The position numbers and the translations under genes were made by a program. From positions 62,001-126,000 of the forward strand of contig NZ_CALSFP010000001.1 in assembly GCF_943737015.1 (NCBI RefSeq): 64,000 bases of DNA, in the 5' to 3' direction. Shown in pieces: positions 51,806 to 60,836 of the stretch. Source of the DNA: Staphylococcus sp. Marseille-Q5304 (GTDB taxonomy: Bacteria; Bacillota; Bacilli; Staphylococcales; Staphylococcaceae). Position 1 is the first letter of the stretch; each line of letters starts with the position of its first letter. The notes beneath the pieces were generated by a model. It was given only the letters and a program-made list of their open reading frames with translations. It was not told the DNA's origin and searched no databases.

Positions 51806-52135
51806 ATGTTTATGATTATTCGCTATAGTAGAGGGAACACATTGTTTTATTTGAGAAATAATTCAAATGATCCTATCTATTCTAGAGTAGTCGCAATGCC
51901 TGATTACCAGTATAAAGAAAGTGTAAGTATTTTTGCTGAAAAGTTAACAAAACACGTCGATGCGACTATTAATTCAGTAAGGTTTATCGTCCTTGAAATG
52001 AACCACTTAGAACAATCTAACATAGATGACATTGATGAAGTTCGAGATTACCTCGAGGATAGTTTAAATACGCAAGTGATCATGACCAATGATATTATGG
52101 AATTTGATTATGATATGTATTTAGCTAAAAGTTAA
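51806..52135 (+). CDS. Hypothetical cytoplasmic protein, 109 residues
   Basis: I do not recognise this protein. It starts MFMIIRYSRGNTLFYLRNNSNDPIYSRVVAMP and continues with an acidic, helix-prone C-terminal half rich in Asp, Glu and Asn (IDDIDEVRDYLEDSLNT). No membrane segment or signal peptide is visible. The frame has a good ribosome site (GAGGGTG) and is typical in codon use, so it is very likely expressed. It stands alone between mqo and the convergent MFS gene, with repeat copy C as the downstream boundary. Confidence 0.7.
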   Translation: MFMIIRYSRGNTLFYLRNNSNDPIYSRVVAMPDYQYKESVSIFAEKLTKHVDATINSVRFIVLEMNHLEQSNIDDIDEVRDYLEDSLNTQVIMTNDIMEFDYDMYLAKS

Positions 52136-52146
52136 TAATCAAAAGA

Positions 52147-52249
52147 GAGGTTGAGGCTGAGGCAAAATAGTTGTCTCAGCTTCTTTGTCACCTATTGTGA
52201 CTACGAAATCTCTATTAGAAAATTCGATTTCTGTCCCACTTCCAACCTC
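52147..52249 (-). repeat. Dispersed staphylococcal repeat (copy C, inverted, shortened)
   Basis: On the complement it reads GTGGGACAGAAATCGAATTTTCTAATAGAGATTTCGTAGTC, then directly a terminator-like GAAGCTGAGACAA/TTGCCTCAGCCTC pair; the middle block of copies A and B is missing. GAGGTTG (52147-52153) and CAACCTC (52243-52249) form terminal inverted repeats. It lies between convergent genes. Confidence 0.8.
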
Positions 52250-52277
52250 TTAAATTTATTTAATAAGACAAATTGAT

Positions 52278-53468
52278 TTATTCACTTTTAATAGTTAATG
52301 CAATAATGAATGCACAAACCATAAATAAAGTAATCATTAATACTACGCCCGGCCATTGTATGAAATTATAAAATACTCCAGCTAATGTACCGCCGACCGA
52401 TGAACCGATGTAATAAAATAGTAAATAAAGGCTAGATGCTTGAGCTTTATGATGTTCTGCACGTGTCGCAACGATAGAGCTCGCGATAGAGTGTCCACTG
52501 AAAAATGCATACACTGAAAATGCGAGTCCAAGTATTTTAAATATTAGGAATGGTAACATCGTCACCCATACACCAAAAATCAATAAAAGTATGCAAAATT
52601 TTAATGCGTTTAAAGTGCCTAATTTAGCACGTAACTTCGCATTTAAAATAGAAGACATCATGCCAATTAAAAATAATAGATAAATTAAACTAATCATACT
52701 TTCTGACATGTTGTATGGTTTGTGACCCAATACAAAACCAATATAGTTAAAAGCTGCTATATTACAACCAAGTAATAAAAAACCTAGCGCAAATGGTTTT
52801 AAGAGACGTTTATTCTTCAGATGATGGCTATAACTTTTCAGTAAAGTAGATATTGAAAAACTTTGCTTTTCAAAATTCTTTGAAGCTGGCACTAAAATAA
52901 TAAAAAGTATTGCAGCCACTACACTGATAATACCAATTGCACCAAGACCGACTTGATAACCATATATACTTGAAATATAGGCAGTAAATATTCTACCAAA
53001 TGCACCGCCGACTGCATTACCACTAATGTAGATGCCCATTGCTTCAGGTAAATTCGTAACTGAGATTTCTTCACCAATGTAGGCCATGGCAATCGAAGGT
53101 AGACCTGCTAAACAAATACCTTGTATAAATCTGATAATAAGAAATACATTAAAATCTGTGACAAATGCTTGTATTAAAGCCAGTATCGAAACAGAAATTA
53201 CTGAGAATATCATTACAGGTTTACGACCAATGACTTCGGATATCGCTCCGAAAAAGAGCATTGCTATGGCGAGCGTTAACGTAGTTGTTGATAGTGCCAA
53301 ACTGGATAATGTTTCACTAACATGGAACGCTTTCGTGAAATGAGGTATCAAAGGTTGAACACTGTATAATATTGAAAATATGATGAAACCTGAAATAAAT
53401 AAGGCGATAATAATTCGCGTATACGCCTTTGTCCCTTTTGTTGCGCGAAGTTCGTTGGCTAATTCCAT
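52278..53468 (-). CDS. MFS transporter (YnfM/arabinose-efflux-like)
   Basis: A 396-residue membrane protein with about twelve helices. FFGAISEVIGRKPVMIFSV (loop 2-3, the MFS signature GxxSDxxGR/K in variant form) and RFIQGICLAGLPSIAMAYIGEEI are clear. Start at the ATG at 53468, nine bases after AGAAGG; a start three codons earlier directly abuts that site. It is divergent from a LysR regulator with 111 bases between, which would control it. Substrate unknown; related proteins export sugars or drugs. Confidence 0.88.
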   Translation of the reverse strand: MELANELRATKGTKAYTRIIIALFISGFIIFSILYSVQPLIPHFTKAFHVSETLSSLALSTTTLTLAIAMLFFGAISEVIGRKPVMIFSVISVSILALIQAFVTDFNVFLIIRFIQGICLAGLPSIAMAYIGEEISVTNLPEAMGIYISGNAVGGAFGRIFTAYISSIYGYQVGLGAIGIISVVAAILFIILVPASKNFEKQSFSISTLLKSYSHHLKNKRLLKPFALGFLLLGCNIAAFNYIGFVLGHKPYNMSESMISLIYLLFLIGMMSSILNAKLRAKLGTLNALKFCILLLIFGVWVTMLPFLIFKILGLAFSVYAFFSGHSIASSIVATRAEHHKAQASSLYLLFYYIGSSVGGTLAGVFYNFIQWPGVVLMITLFMVCAFIIALTIKSE

Positions 53469-53579
53469 CTGTGTCATCCTTCTCTATAATTGTTAGTTTT
53501 ATGGTAGCATGGAACTAAGGATTAAAAAAATGCATAATAATCATGATATCTATGCGTTTCGTACATAAGGAGGGGTAAG

Positions 53580-54464
53580 ATGGAGTGGCATCACCTTGAA
53601 TACTTTAAACATCTTGCGAATACTGAAAATATGTCATTATCAGCTGAACAATTAATGGTCAGTCAATCGGCCTTGAGTAGAGCGATTAAACATTTGGAAA
53701 TGGAACTCGGTGTGCCATTATTTCATCGTACAGGACGAGCGATTACATTGAGCAACTATGGTAAATCTTTTTTAATAACGGTGAATAATATTTTAGATGA
53801 GATGGCTATTTTTCAAACAAATATTTCAAATGCAACAGACGAATACTCTGGTGAACTCACAATTGGCTTTTTGCATTCAGTTGGAGCAGGTTATATGTCA
53901 GAATTTCTGAAAACATTTAAAAAACAATATCCCAATATTCGATTAAAACTCGTTCAAAATCATGCTAATAAATTATTGAAAATGCTAGACGATGGTGAAG
54001 CTGATATTGTAATAACGTCGTTAGTTAATAAAGATCCAAACACAATCTTTGAACCGTTAATTACTGAAAAATTGTATATTACGATTAATGAAACGCATCC
54101 ATTTTCGAACTATAATCAAATTGAAATAAATGCATTACGTGATGAAAATTTTATTTTATTGAAAAAAGGTTTCTCGTTACGAAAGCAAGTAGATGATATT
54201 TTAAAATCATACCAGTTACAGCCTCAAATCAGCTTTGAAGGTGATGAAATTATAACCATCGCTGCATTTATTAGTTCAGATTTAGGTGTGTCCATATTAC
54301 CGCATTTAAGAGAAATACAAATTCCTAATTTAAAGCAAATACCTATAAAAAACCATGATGCTACACGTACGATAGGCATTGGTTATAAAGCAAAGAACAT
54401 AGCCATACCTGTCATTGCGGAAACAAGAAAATCTTTATTAGCTTATTTTAAAGATTTCGAGTAA
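53580..54464 (+). CDS. LysR family transcriptional regulator
   Basis: The protein has 294 residues. The N-terminal MEWHHLEYFKHLANTENMSLSAEQLMVSQSALSRAIKHLEMELGVPLFHRTGRAITLSNYG is the LysR winged helix-turn-helix (about 1-60). The rest is the two-lobed effector domain (for example ITINETHPFSNY and FISSDLGVSILP). Strong ribosome site AAGGAGGGG. Divergent arrangement with the MFS gene is the classical LysR target layout. Confidence 0.93.
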   Translation: MEWHHLEYFKHLANTENMSLSAEQLMVSQSALSRAIKHLEMELGVPLFHRTGRAITLSNYGKSFLITVNNILDEMAIFQTNISNATDEYSGELTIGFLHSVGAGYMSEFLKTFKKQYPNIRLKLVQNHANKLLKMLDDGEADIVITSLVNKDPNTIFEPLITEKLYITINETHPFSNYNQIEINALRDENFILLKKGFSLRKQVDDILKSYQLQPQISFEGDEIITIAAFISSDLGVSILPHLREIQIPNLKQIPIKNHDATRTIGIGYKAKNIAIPVIAETRKSLLAYFKDFE

Positions 54465-54540
54465 ATCTACGTTAGATAAGTTGTAAAATCTGAGGTTTCA
54501 TATCATAATAACTATAAATTCATTATAAAGGAGTGGCGTT

Positions 54541-55296
54541 ATGTTTACGGTTTATGGTCATAGAGGGTTACCGAGTAAAGCCCCTGAAAATACGCTTGCT
54601 TCATTTCATGCTGCAGCAGATATAAAAGAATTAAATTGGTTAGAATTAGATGTAGCAATAACAAAAGATAAACGGTTACTCATTATTCATGATGATTATT
54701 TAGATCGTACAACGGATATGGTAGGAGAAATTACACAGCTAAACTGGTCTCAAATGCAACAAAGTTCAGCAGGTTTATGGTTTAGTGATGAATTTGAAAA
54801 TGAAAAACTACCGACATTTGAAGATATTATTGCTTTAGCTAATGATAAAAAAATGAATTTGAATGTTGAATTAAAAGGCGTTTCTGGACCGAATGGACCA
54901 CAACTATCCGAAGAAATGGTACGCCAAGTTTCTGAAAAACTTAAACAACTTGATAACAGTTTAAAAGTATTAATTTCTAGCTTTAATATTCCATTAGTAC
55001 ATTTATCAAAGCAATATATGTCGGAATACCCAAGAGCTGTATTATTTAAGACAGCAGCTTTTAAAGATGACTGGCGCACAATTATGGATTTTTGTGACTC
55101 TCAAATCGTCAATATTGAAGACGCACGCTTAACAGAAAAGCGCGTGAAGATGATTAAAGATGCTGGATATCAACTTAACGTTTGGACTGTTAACAAAAAA
55201 ACACGTGCGAACCAATTAAAAAATTGGGGTGTAGATGGTATTTTTACAGATAAAGCAGATCAAATGATGCAATTACAAGATGAAAAGTCAAAATAA
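54541..55296 (+). CDS. Glycerophosphodiester phosphodiesterase
   Basis: A 251-residue cytoplasmic GDPD of the TIM-barrel family. GHRGLPSKAPENT carries the two catalytic/substrate residues His-Arg and the EN pair, followed by LELDVAITKDKRLLIIHDDYLDRTTD (metal and catalytic His) and NVELKG. The end has VDGIFTDKADQM. It cleaves glycerophosphodiesters to sn-glycerol-3-phosphate and an alcohol, recycling phospholipid parts. No signal peptide, so different from secreted GlpQ. The next gene is a MarR regulator 26 bases downstream. Confidence 0.9.
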   Translation: MFTVYGHRGLPSKAPENTLASFHAAADIKELNWLELDVAITKDKRLLIIHDDYLDRTTDMVGEITQLNWSQMQQSSAGLWFSDEFENEKLPTFEDIIALANDKKMNLNVELKGVSGPNGPQLSEEMVRQVSEKLKQLDNSLKVLISSFNIPLVHLSKQYMSEYPRAVLFKTAAFKDDWRTIMDFCDSQIVNIEDARLTEKRVKMIKDAGYQLNVWTVNKKTRANQLKNWGVDGIFTDKADQMMQLQDEKSK

Positions 55297-55322
55297 TAAC
55301 AAAAATTTTTAAAGGAATGTGG

Positions 55323-55781
55323 ATGATGACATTAGACAATAACGACTATGAAAATCTATTGTTTTATTTTGCCTATAAAACTTTTATCAATACAGCTGAC
55401 GAAATTATAGAACAACATGGATTGAACCGACAACATCATCGTTTTTTGTTTTTTATAGAAAAAGTACCAGGCATTACAATTAAAGATTTGTTAAAGAGTA
55501 TGGAAATTTCTAAACAAGGCAGTCATGCTTCATTAAAAAAATTAAGAGATGAAGCTTATATTGAAGAAAAAACGTCTGAATATGATAAACGTGTTAAAGT
55601 GTTATATCCGACTGCCAAAGGGACAAAATTAGTGAAAGAACTCAATAAAGCTCAAAATGATTTGTTCCAGGATATTCAGAAAAAAGTTGGCAATGATTGG
55701 TATGCCATCATGGAAGAATTCGCCTCACATCGTCCAGGCTTCCACGAAGTTAAATATTTGAAAAATGAAGTAAACAAATAA
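55323..55781 (+). CDS. MarR family transcriptional regulator
   Basis: The protein has about 152 residues. The start at 55323 is six bases after AAAGGA; the neighbouring ATGs at 55317 and 55326 are alternatives. The MarR winged helix is seen at GITIKDLLKSMEISKQGSHASLKKLRDEAYIEEKTSEYDKRVKVLYPTAKG. No cysteine near the N-terminus. It lies just after the phosphodiesterase gene and is followed by a terminator, so both may form an operon; target unknown. Confidence 0.88.
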   Translation: MMTLDNNDYENLLFYFAYKTFINTADEIIEQHGLNRQHHRFLFFIEKVPGITIKDLLKSMEISKQGSHASLKKLRDEAYIEEKTSEYDKRVKVLYPTAKGTKLVKELNKAQNDLFQDIQKKVGNDWYAIMEEFASHRPGFHEVKYLKNEVNK

Positions 55782-55816
55782 AAGAATAGTTGAGGATATT
55801 AGTTTCTGATATTAAG

Positions 55817-55858
55817 CCCATTAAAAGGATTTTAATAAAATCTTTTTAATGGGTTTTT
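55817..55858 (+). terminator. Rho-independent terminator after marR
   Basis: CCCATTAAAAGGATTTT (from 55817) pairs with the complement ending at GGG (55851-55853), followed by TTTTT. AT-rich but long and nearly perfect. Confidence 0.8.
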
Positions 55859-55986
55859 ACTTTCCAATGATTCGTATTTTTAAACAACGTTCGGACGTAA
55901 ACGCATTGTATTAAAGTAACGTTCAGTTCGGATTGTTGAAGTGTAAAATTATTAGTTCTACTATAAATATAAAGAGGAGTGATATG

Positions 55987-56916
55987 ATGAACAAAATTGC
56001 TATTGCTGGTGCTGGCGCAATGGGTGGTCGTATTGGAACACACATTGCTAATGCTGGTTATGATGTAACTTTAATAGATTATTGGGAAGATCATGTGCAA
56101 CAAATCAACAATAATGGTCTTGAAATTCAGACAGAAACTGAAACTTACACAGTAGACATTAAAGCGAAACATCCAGAAGATGTGTCAGAACATTTTGATT
56201 TAGTCATTATTTTGACTAAGGCGATGGAATCGGAACGTATGATTAACGATTTACTGAATGTAGATGCTATCCAAGATGATACTGCTATATTAACGATGAT
56301 GAATGGACTAGGACATGATGAACGATTTTCAAAAATTGTACCTATGAAACAAGTATTCCTTGCTGTAACAATGTGGACGGCTGGTCTTAGAGGCCCTGGA
56401 CAGTTGCTATTAGAAGGTACAGGCACAATTGAATTGCAACGTGCAGATGGGCATGCCGATGATCGTACTGAAAAGATTAATAATATATTCAACTACGCAC
56501 AGCTCAACTCTAAAATTAGTGACAACGTATTTCATTCTATATGGTCTAAGGCGACATTAAATAGTGTATTAAATCCGCTATGCACAATTCTAGACAAAAC
56601 AATAAATGAATTTGCGCAATATACTAATGCTCGTAAAATGATTACTCCTATTATTGAAGAAATTGTTGAAGTGGCTAAGCAAAAAGGCGTGTCATTGTCA
56701 GTAGATGAGTTGGTAGAAAAAATAGAAAATGCTTATCCTATCGAAGCTCAAGGTTTACATTATCCTTCAATGCACCAAGATTTATACAAGGGCCGTTTAA
56801 CAGAAGTTGACTATCTCAACGGACAAATAGTTGAATATGGTAAAGCGTTTGATATCCCTACGCCAAATAATGAAATGTTAACGCATTTAGTACATCAACT
56901 AGAGATGAAAAAGTAA
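55987..56916 (+). CDS. 2-dehydropantoate 2-reductase family oxidoreductase (second copy)
   Basis: The protein has 309 residues from the ATG at 55987 behind GAGGAG (an adjacent ATG at 55984 is the alternative; the upstream extension has no ribosome site). MNKIAIAGAGAMGGRIGTHIANAGY is the nucleotide loop, MNGLGHDERF, and the C-terminal SMHQDLYKGRLTEVDYLNGQIVEYG are ApbA/PanE family signatures. Sequence differs from panE at 47203-48066, so substrate is probably another 2-keto acid. It is followed by a 2-keto-acid decarboxylase, also suggesting 2-keto-acid metabolism. Confidence 0.88.
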   Translation: MNKIAIAGAGAMGGRIGTHIANAGYDVTLIDYWEDHVQQINNNGLEIQTETETYTVDIKAKHPEDVSEHFDLVIILTKAMESERMINDLLNVDAIQDDTAILTMMNGLGHDERFSKIVPMKQVFLAVTMWTAGLRGPGQLLLEGTGTIELQRADGHADDRTEKINNIFNYAQLNSKISDNVFHSIWSKATLNSVLNPLCTILDKTINEFAQYTNARKMITPIIEEIVEVAKQKGVSLSVDELVEKIENAYPIEAQGLHYPSMHQDLYKGRLTEVDYLNGQIVEYGKAFDIPTPNNEMLTHLVHQLEMKK

Positions 56917-57009
56917 GAAGGGACGCAATATAAGTCAATATTATTGACCTTATTTATTAAATACGATACCTTGATAATGTAAGAAGTTCTTATGAAGGGG
57001 AATGATAAT

Positions 57010-58653
57010 ATGAAAAAACGAGTAGGACAATATTTATTAGATTGTATTCACGCGTTAGACATAGATAAGATTTTCGGAGTTCCTGGTGACTTTAATTTAG
57101 CATTTTTAGATGATGTTATTGATAGACAAGATATGCAATGGGTAGGTAACACAAACGAATTAAACGCAAGTTATGCAGCAGATGGATATGCACGTATCAA
57201 TGGTATGGCTGCTATGATTACGACATTTGGTGTCGGAGAATTAAGTGCAGTTAATGGTATTGCAGGATCATATGCAGAACGTATACCTGTTATTCAAATT
57301 ACAGGTGCGCCTACAAGAGCTGTTGAAAATGCTGGAAAATATGTACACCATTCTTTAGGTGAAGGTAACTTTGATGATTACCGCAAAATGTATGAACCGA
57401 TTACAACTACACAAGCTTATATTACACCTGAAAATGCACAGACTGAAATTCCAAGAGTGCTTGAAGCAGCGTATAATGAACGCAGACCTGTGCACATTCA
57501 CTTACCTATAGATGTAGCAGGTGAAGAAATCGAAGTTAAAGAACCATTCCAATTATCATCAACAGAAAGTAATGATATTGACCGTTATATAGAAATGGTG
57601 CACGAGAAATTACAAAGTGCATCTAAACCTGTGATTATTGCGGGCCATGAGATTAATAGTTTTGATTTACATGATCAATTAGAACGCTTTGCACGAGAAA
57701 AACAAATTCCAGTCGCTCAATTATCACTAGGAAAAGGTGCATTCAACGAAGAAAGTCCATACTATATTGGTATTTATGATGGCGTATTGGCAGAAGACCA
57801 AGTTCGAGAATACGTTGACCAAAGTGATGCGATATTAAATATCGGCGCTAAATTGACAGATTCAGCAACAGCTGGTTTCTCATACGAATTTGATTTAGAT
57901 GATGTTGTGATGTTGAATCATCGTAATTTCAAAATGAATGAAACAACTGCAGATCATATTGCACTTCCAGAATTATTAGAAGGACTAAACAATATGGATT
58001 ACAAAAATGATTCAGATTTCCCACAATATCAACGTGTTGAAAATCAAGATTTTGAATTGAATAACAATGCTTTAACACAAGAAACGTATTTCAAAATGAT
58101 GCAAACGTTTATACAACCAGATGATGTTATTCTTGCAGAACAAGGGACATCGTTCTTTGGTGCATATGACCTAACATTAAGCCGCAGTAATACGTTTATA
58201 GGTCAACCATTATGGGGCTCAATCGGTTATACGTTACCATCAACTTTAGGTTCACAAATTGCAGATACAACACGTCGTAATTTATTACTCATTGGTGACG
58301 GTTCACTACAGTTAACAGTTCAAGCGATTTCTACAATGATGAGAGAACAAATTAAGCCAGTGATTTTCGTTATAAACAATGATGGCTATACAGTTGAACG
58401 TAAAATTCACGGAGAAACAGCTCGCTATAACGATATTAAAATGTGGAACTATCAAATGTTACCTGCTGTATTCGGCGAAGACGAAGCGGTATCAGTGCAT
58501 GATGTAAATACAAGTGAACAACTTCAAGCTGCATTTGATCAAATAGAACGTGAAACAGATAAGATGCACTTAGTAGAAGTGAAAATGGCAGTACACGATG
58601 CGCCAGAAAAATTAAATGAAATGGGTAAAGTTTTCGCTAAGCAAAATGGCTAA
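57010..58653 (+). CDS. ipdC: Indolepyruvate/2-keto-acid decarboxylase (thiamine diphosphate enzyme)
   Basis: The protein has 547 residues; the ATG at 57010 lies 9 bases after AAGGGG, whereas the ATG at 56992 precedes this site. It has the full ThDP-decarboxylase layout: VGQYLLDCIHALDIDKIFGVPGDFNLAFLD, WVGNTNELNASYAADGYARI (catalytic Glu), HHSLGEGNF, a central domain, and LLIGDGSLQLTVQAISTM ...NNDGYTVE (the cofactor GDG-NN motif). Such enzymes decarboxylate indolepyruvate, phenylpyruvate or branched 2-keto acids to aldehydes. Staphylococcal proteins of this type are annotated IpdC. Thiamine is the cofactor, made partly via the thi operon in this window. Confidence 0.88.
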   Translation: MKKRVGQYLLDCIHALDIDKIFGVPGDFNLAFLDDVIDRQDMQWVGNTNELNASYAADGYARINGMAAMITTFGVGELSAVNGIAGSYAERIPVIQITGAPTRAVENAGKYVHHSLGEGNFDDYRKMYEPITTTQAYITPENAQTEIPRVLEAAYNERRPVHIHLPIDVAGEEIEVKEPFQLSSTESNDIDRYIEMVHEKLQSASKPVIIAGHEINSFDLHDQLERFAREKQIPVAQLSLGKGAFNEESPYYIGIYDGVLAEDQVREYVDQSDAILNIGAKLTDSATAGFSYEFDLDDVVMLNHRNFKMNETTADHIALPELLEGLNNMDYKNDSDFPQYQRVENQDFELNNNALTQETYFKMMQTFIQPDDVILAEQGTSFFGAYDLTLSRSNTFIGQPLWGSIGYTLPSTLGSQIADTTRRNLLLIGDGSLQLTVQAISTMMREQIKPVIFVINNDGYTVERKIHGETARYNDIKMWNYQMLPAVFGEDEAVSVHDVNTSEQLQAAFDQIERETDKMHLVEVKMAVHDAPEKLNEMGKVFAKQNG

Positions 58654-58685
58654 GTAAAGGTTCACTCAAATTATGCAAAAAATTA

Positions 58686-58780
58686 AGTGGGACAGAAATC
58701 GATTTTTCATATAGAGTTTTTGTACGCTCACCTAATTGACAAAGAGTCTGAGACATAAATTTTTGTCTTAGGCTCTTTTT
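58686..58780 (+). repeat. Dispersed staphylococcal repeat (copy D, shortened) with terminator
   Basis: It begins GTGGGACAGAAATCGATTTTTC like copy A, lacks the middle block, and ends with AGAGTCTGAGACA (58743-58755) pairing with TGTCTTAGGCTCT (58763-58775) followed by T-run. It ends the decarboxylase transcript. Confidence 0.82.
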
Positions 58781-58917
58781 TTATATCAATATGCACTATT
58801 TAAAAAAGTAACTAACTATTCACTCATTTGTGGAAAATTTATTTCACTGTTCATTCTATAAAAACAAGTCATATCAAGTGTTTGAGCAAACAATTTATAT
58901 AAAAATGGAAAATAGAT

Positions 58918-58975
58918 AACGATATATCTTGACTGATAACGATATATCGTTTATTATTTCGATATATCGAAATAA
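58918..58975 (+). promoter_or_regulatory. PadR promoter with three CGATATATC operator copies
   Basis: TTGACT (58929-58934), 17 bases, TATTAT (58952-58957) form a promoter. A perfect 14-base palindrome (58938-58951, core CGATATATCG) lies exactly in the spacer. A perfect 22-base palindrome with the same core lies at 58954-58975, and an imperfect copy AACGATATATCTT lies at 58918-58930. PadR proteins usually bind such palindromes in their own promoter. Confidence 0.88.
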
Positions 58976-58990
58976 AGAAAGGTGATTTAT

Positions 58991-59569
58991 ATGTTTAAAA
59001 GACATTTTCAAAAAAGACAAGCAGCATTCGCACATCGTTTAATGGATAAAGACGGCTTTGGTTTTGGCAAAGGTCATGAAAGATTCGGAGGACCATTTGC
59101 AAAAGAAAGATTTTTCAAAAAAGGTAATTTACAATTTGTTATTTTAAAAATGTTACAAGGCGAGTCTAAACACGGATATCAAATCATAAAAGATTTAGAA
59201 GAACAATTTAGAGGATTTTATTCACCAAGTCCTGGCTCAGTGTATCCAATATTACAAATGTTAGAAGATAGAGAGTTTGTATCTATCGAAAAGGACGGTA
59301 AAAAGAAAGTTTATTCTATAACTGAAGAAGGCGAAACATTTTTAGCTGAAAATATGGATGACGCCATGTTACAAAGATTAGAACAATTTAAAAATATGGA
59401 CTTTGAAAAAATGAAAGCTTCTAGAGCACAACTTCAAGATTTATTTAAGACATTTATTATAAAAAGTAAAGAAGCAATGAAAGATAAAGAGAAAAAAGCA
59501 AAATTCGACGCATTTGTAGAAAAAACGAAAAACGATTTAGATGACTTATATAGTGAAAGAGAGGGATAA
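58991..59569 (+). CDS. PadR family transcriptional regulator
   Basis: The protein has 192 residues; the ATG at 58991 lies 8 bases after AAAGG; the open frame extends only three codons further up. A basic, phenylalanine/glycine-rich N-terminal tail (1-40) is followed by the PadR winged helix (LQFVILKMLQGESKHGYQIIKDLEEQFRGFYSPSPGSVYPILQMLEDREFVSIEKDGKKKVYSITEEG) and a C-terminal helical dimer domain. It is the first gene of an operon with a Tet(X)-like monooxygenase (three bases later). Three similar operators ahead of it imply autoregulation. Ligand unknown, probably the compound modified by the next gene. Confidence 0.92.
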   Translation: MFKRHFQKRQAAFAHRLMDKDGFGFGKGHERFGGPFAKERFFKKGNLQFVILKMLQGESKHGYQIIKDLEEQFRGFYSPSPGSVYPILQMLEDREFVSIEKDGKKKVYSITEEGETFLAENMDDAMLQRLEQFKNMDFEKMKASRAQLQDLFKTFIIKSKEAMKDKEKKAKFDAFVEKTKNDLDDLYSEREG

Positions 59570-59572
59570 AAA

Positions 59573-60700
59573 TTGGCAGTAAATAAAAACCATAAAATCG
59601 CTATTATCGGTGGTGGCCCTGGTGGGTTAATGCTCGGATTGTTACTTCAAAATGCAGGATACCAGTTCACTATTTTTGAAAAAGGAGAACCGACTATTAA
59701 TAGTGAGAGAGGCGGTTCACTAGATATTCATGAAGAAAGTGGGCAAGTTGCATTAAAAGAAGCAGGTATTTTGGAAGAATTTAAAAAACTTGCACGTTAC
59801 GATGGTGAAGATACAAAAATTGTAGGCAAAGATGGTACAGTCTATTACGAAGAAACTGCAGAAGGTGAAGGCGGTCGTCCTGAAATTGATAGAGGAGAGT
59901 TATGTGATTTAATCAGAACACATATCGATTCAAGTCATATTCAATACGGTTATAAGTTCAAGTCATTAGAGCAATTCAAAAACGGTCAAGTAGAAATCAC
60001 ATTCAATGAAAATGAAAAACAAATTTTTGATTTTGTGATGGGGGTAGATGGTGCATTTTCTAAAGTAAGACCTTACCTCACATCAACAGATATTGAATAT
60101 ACTGGAATTTCAATGATAGAAATCAATATAGATGACGTAAAAAACAAATATCCAGATTTAGCTGCCTACAATAAAAACGGGAAAATGATGGCACTCGATC
60201 AAAATCAAGCTTTATTAGCACAACTTAACGGCGATGGACGAATAAAAGTTTATGCTTCATATAGAATGGATTATGATAAATTAGATGACTATAAGAAACT
60301 GTCACCATCTGAACTAAAACAACAATTATTGAGAGATTTCCATGACTGGGATGCTTCATTATTACAATATATAGAATCTATGAATGATGACATTTTATTT
60401 AGACGTATTTATAAACTACCAATTAGCTTAACGTGGGAAAGTAATGGTTCAATTTCATTGATGGGTGATGCAGCGCATGTCATGAGTCCGTTCGCAGGTG
60501 AAGGCGTGAATGCAGCTTTATATGATGCGTATCTATTTGTTGAAGCTCTAAAGCAAAAAGATACATTATATCCAGCAATTCAATATTATGAACAAGAAAT
60601 GTATAAACATTCTCGTGAAAGTGCTCAAGGCTCACAAGACAATTTAGAACGCATGTTTTCACAAAATGCAGCTGAAAAATTAGGAGAGCTTTTCAAATAA
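59573..60700 (+). CDS. FAD-dependent monooxygenase, Tet(X)-like
   Basis: A 375-residue class A flavoprotein monooxygenase: IAIIGGGPGGLMLGLLLQNAG (FAD), GGSLDIHEESGQVALKEAGI, GRPEIDRGELCDLI and GDAAHVMSPFAGEGVN. The order and spelling of these motifs, and the closing YEQEMYKHSRESAQGSQDN, resemble Tet(X), the tetracycline-inactivating enzyme (388 residues). I rate it as a relative; whether tetracycline is a substrate cannot be told. TTG start behind GAGAGGGAT. It is directly behind padR, so it is presumably induced by its substrate. Confidence 0.9.
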   Translation: MAVNKNHKIAIIGGGPGGLMLGLLLQNAGYQFTIFEKGEPTINSERGGSLDIHEESGQVALKEAGILEEFKKLARYDGEDTKIVGKDGTVYYEETAEGEGGRPEIDRGELCDLIRTHIDSSHIQYGYKFKSLEQFKNGQVEITFNENEKQIFDFVMGVDGAFSKVRPYLTSTDIEYTGISMIEINIDDVKNKYPDLAAYNKNGKMMALDQNQALLAQLNGDGRIKVYASYRMDYDKLDDYKKLSPSELKQQLLRDFHDWDASLLQYIESMNDDILFRRIYKLPISLTWESNGSISLMGDAAHVMSPFAGEGVNAALYDAYLFVEALKQKDTLYPAIQYYEQEMYKHSRESAQGSQDNLERMFSQNAAEKLGELFK

Positions 60701-60836
60701 TTTAGTTGAAAGAATTGTAAGTGAAAATGATTTTAGTATCAGATTGACCTTATGATAATTAATTGACATATAAGATTGAGTGATTAAGATTATGAGTAAG
60801 ATCTTATTCTTAAATAAATAAAAGGGGTCAATAATT

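Noticed and set aside
58940-58972. CRISPR-like short repeats near 58.9 kb
   Set aside because: Only three copies of a palindromic core at irregular spacing inside a promoter; operators explain them.
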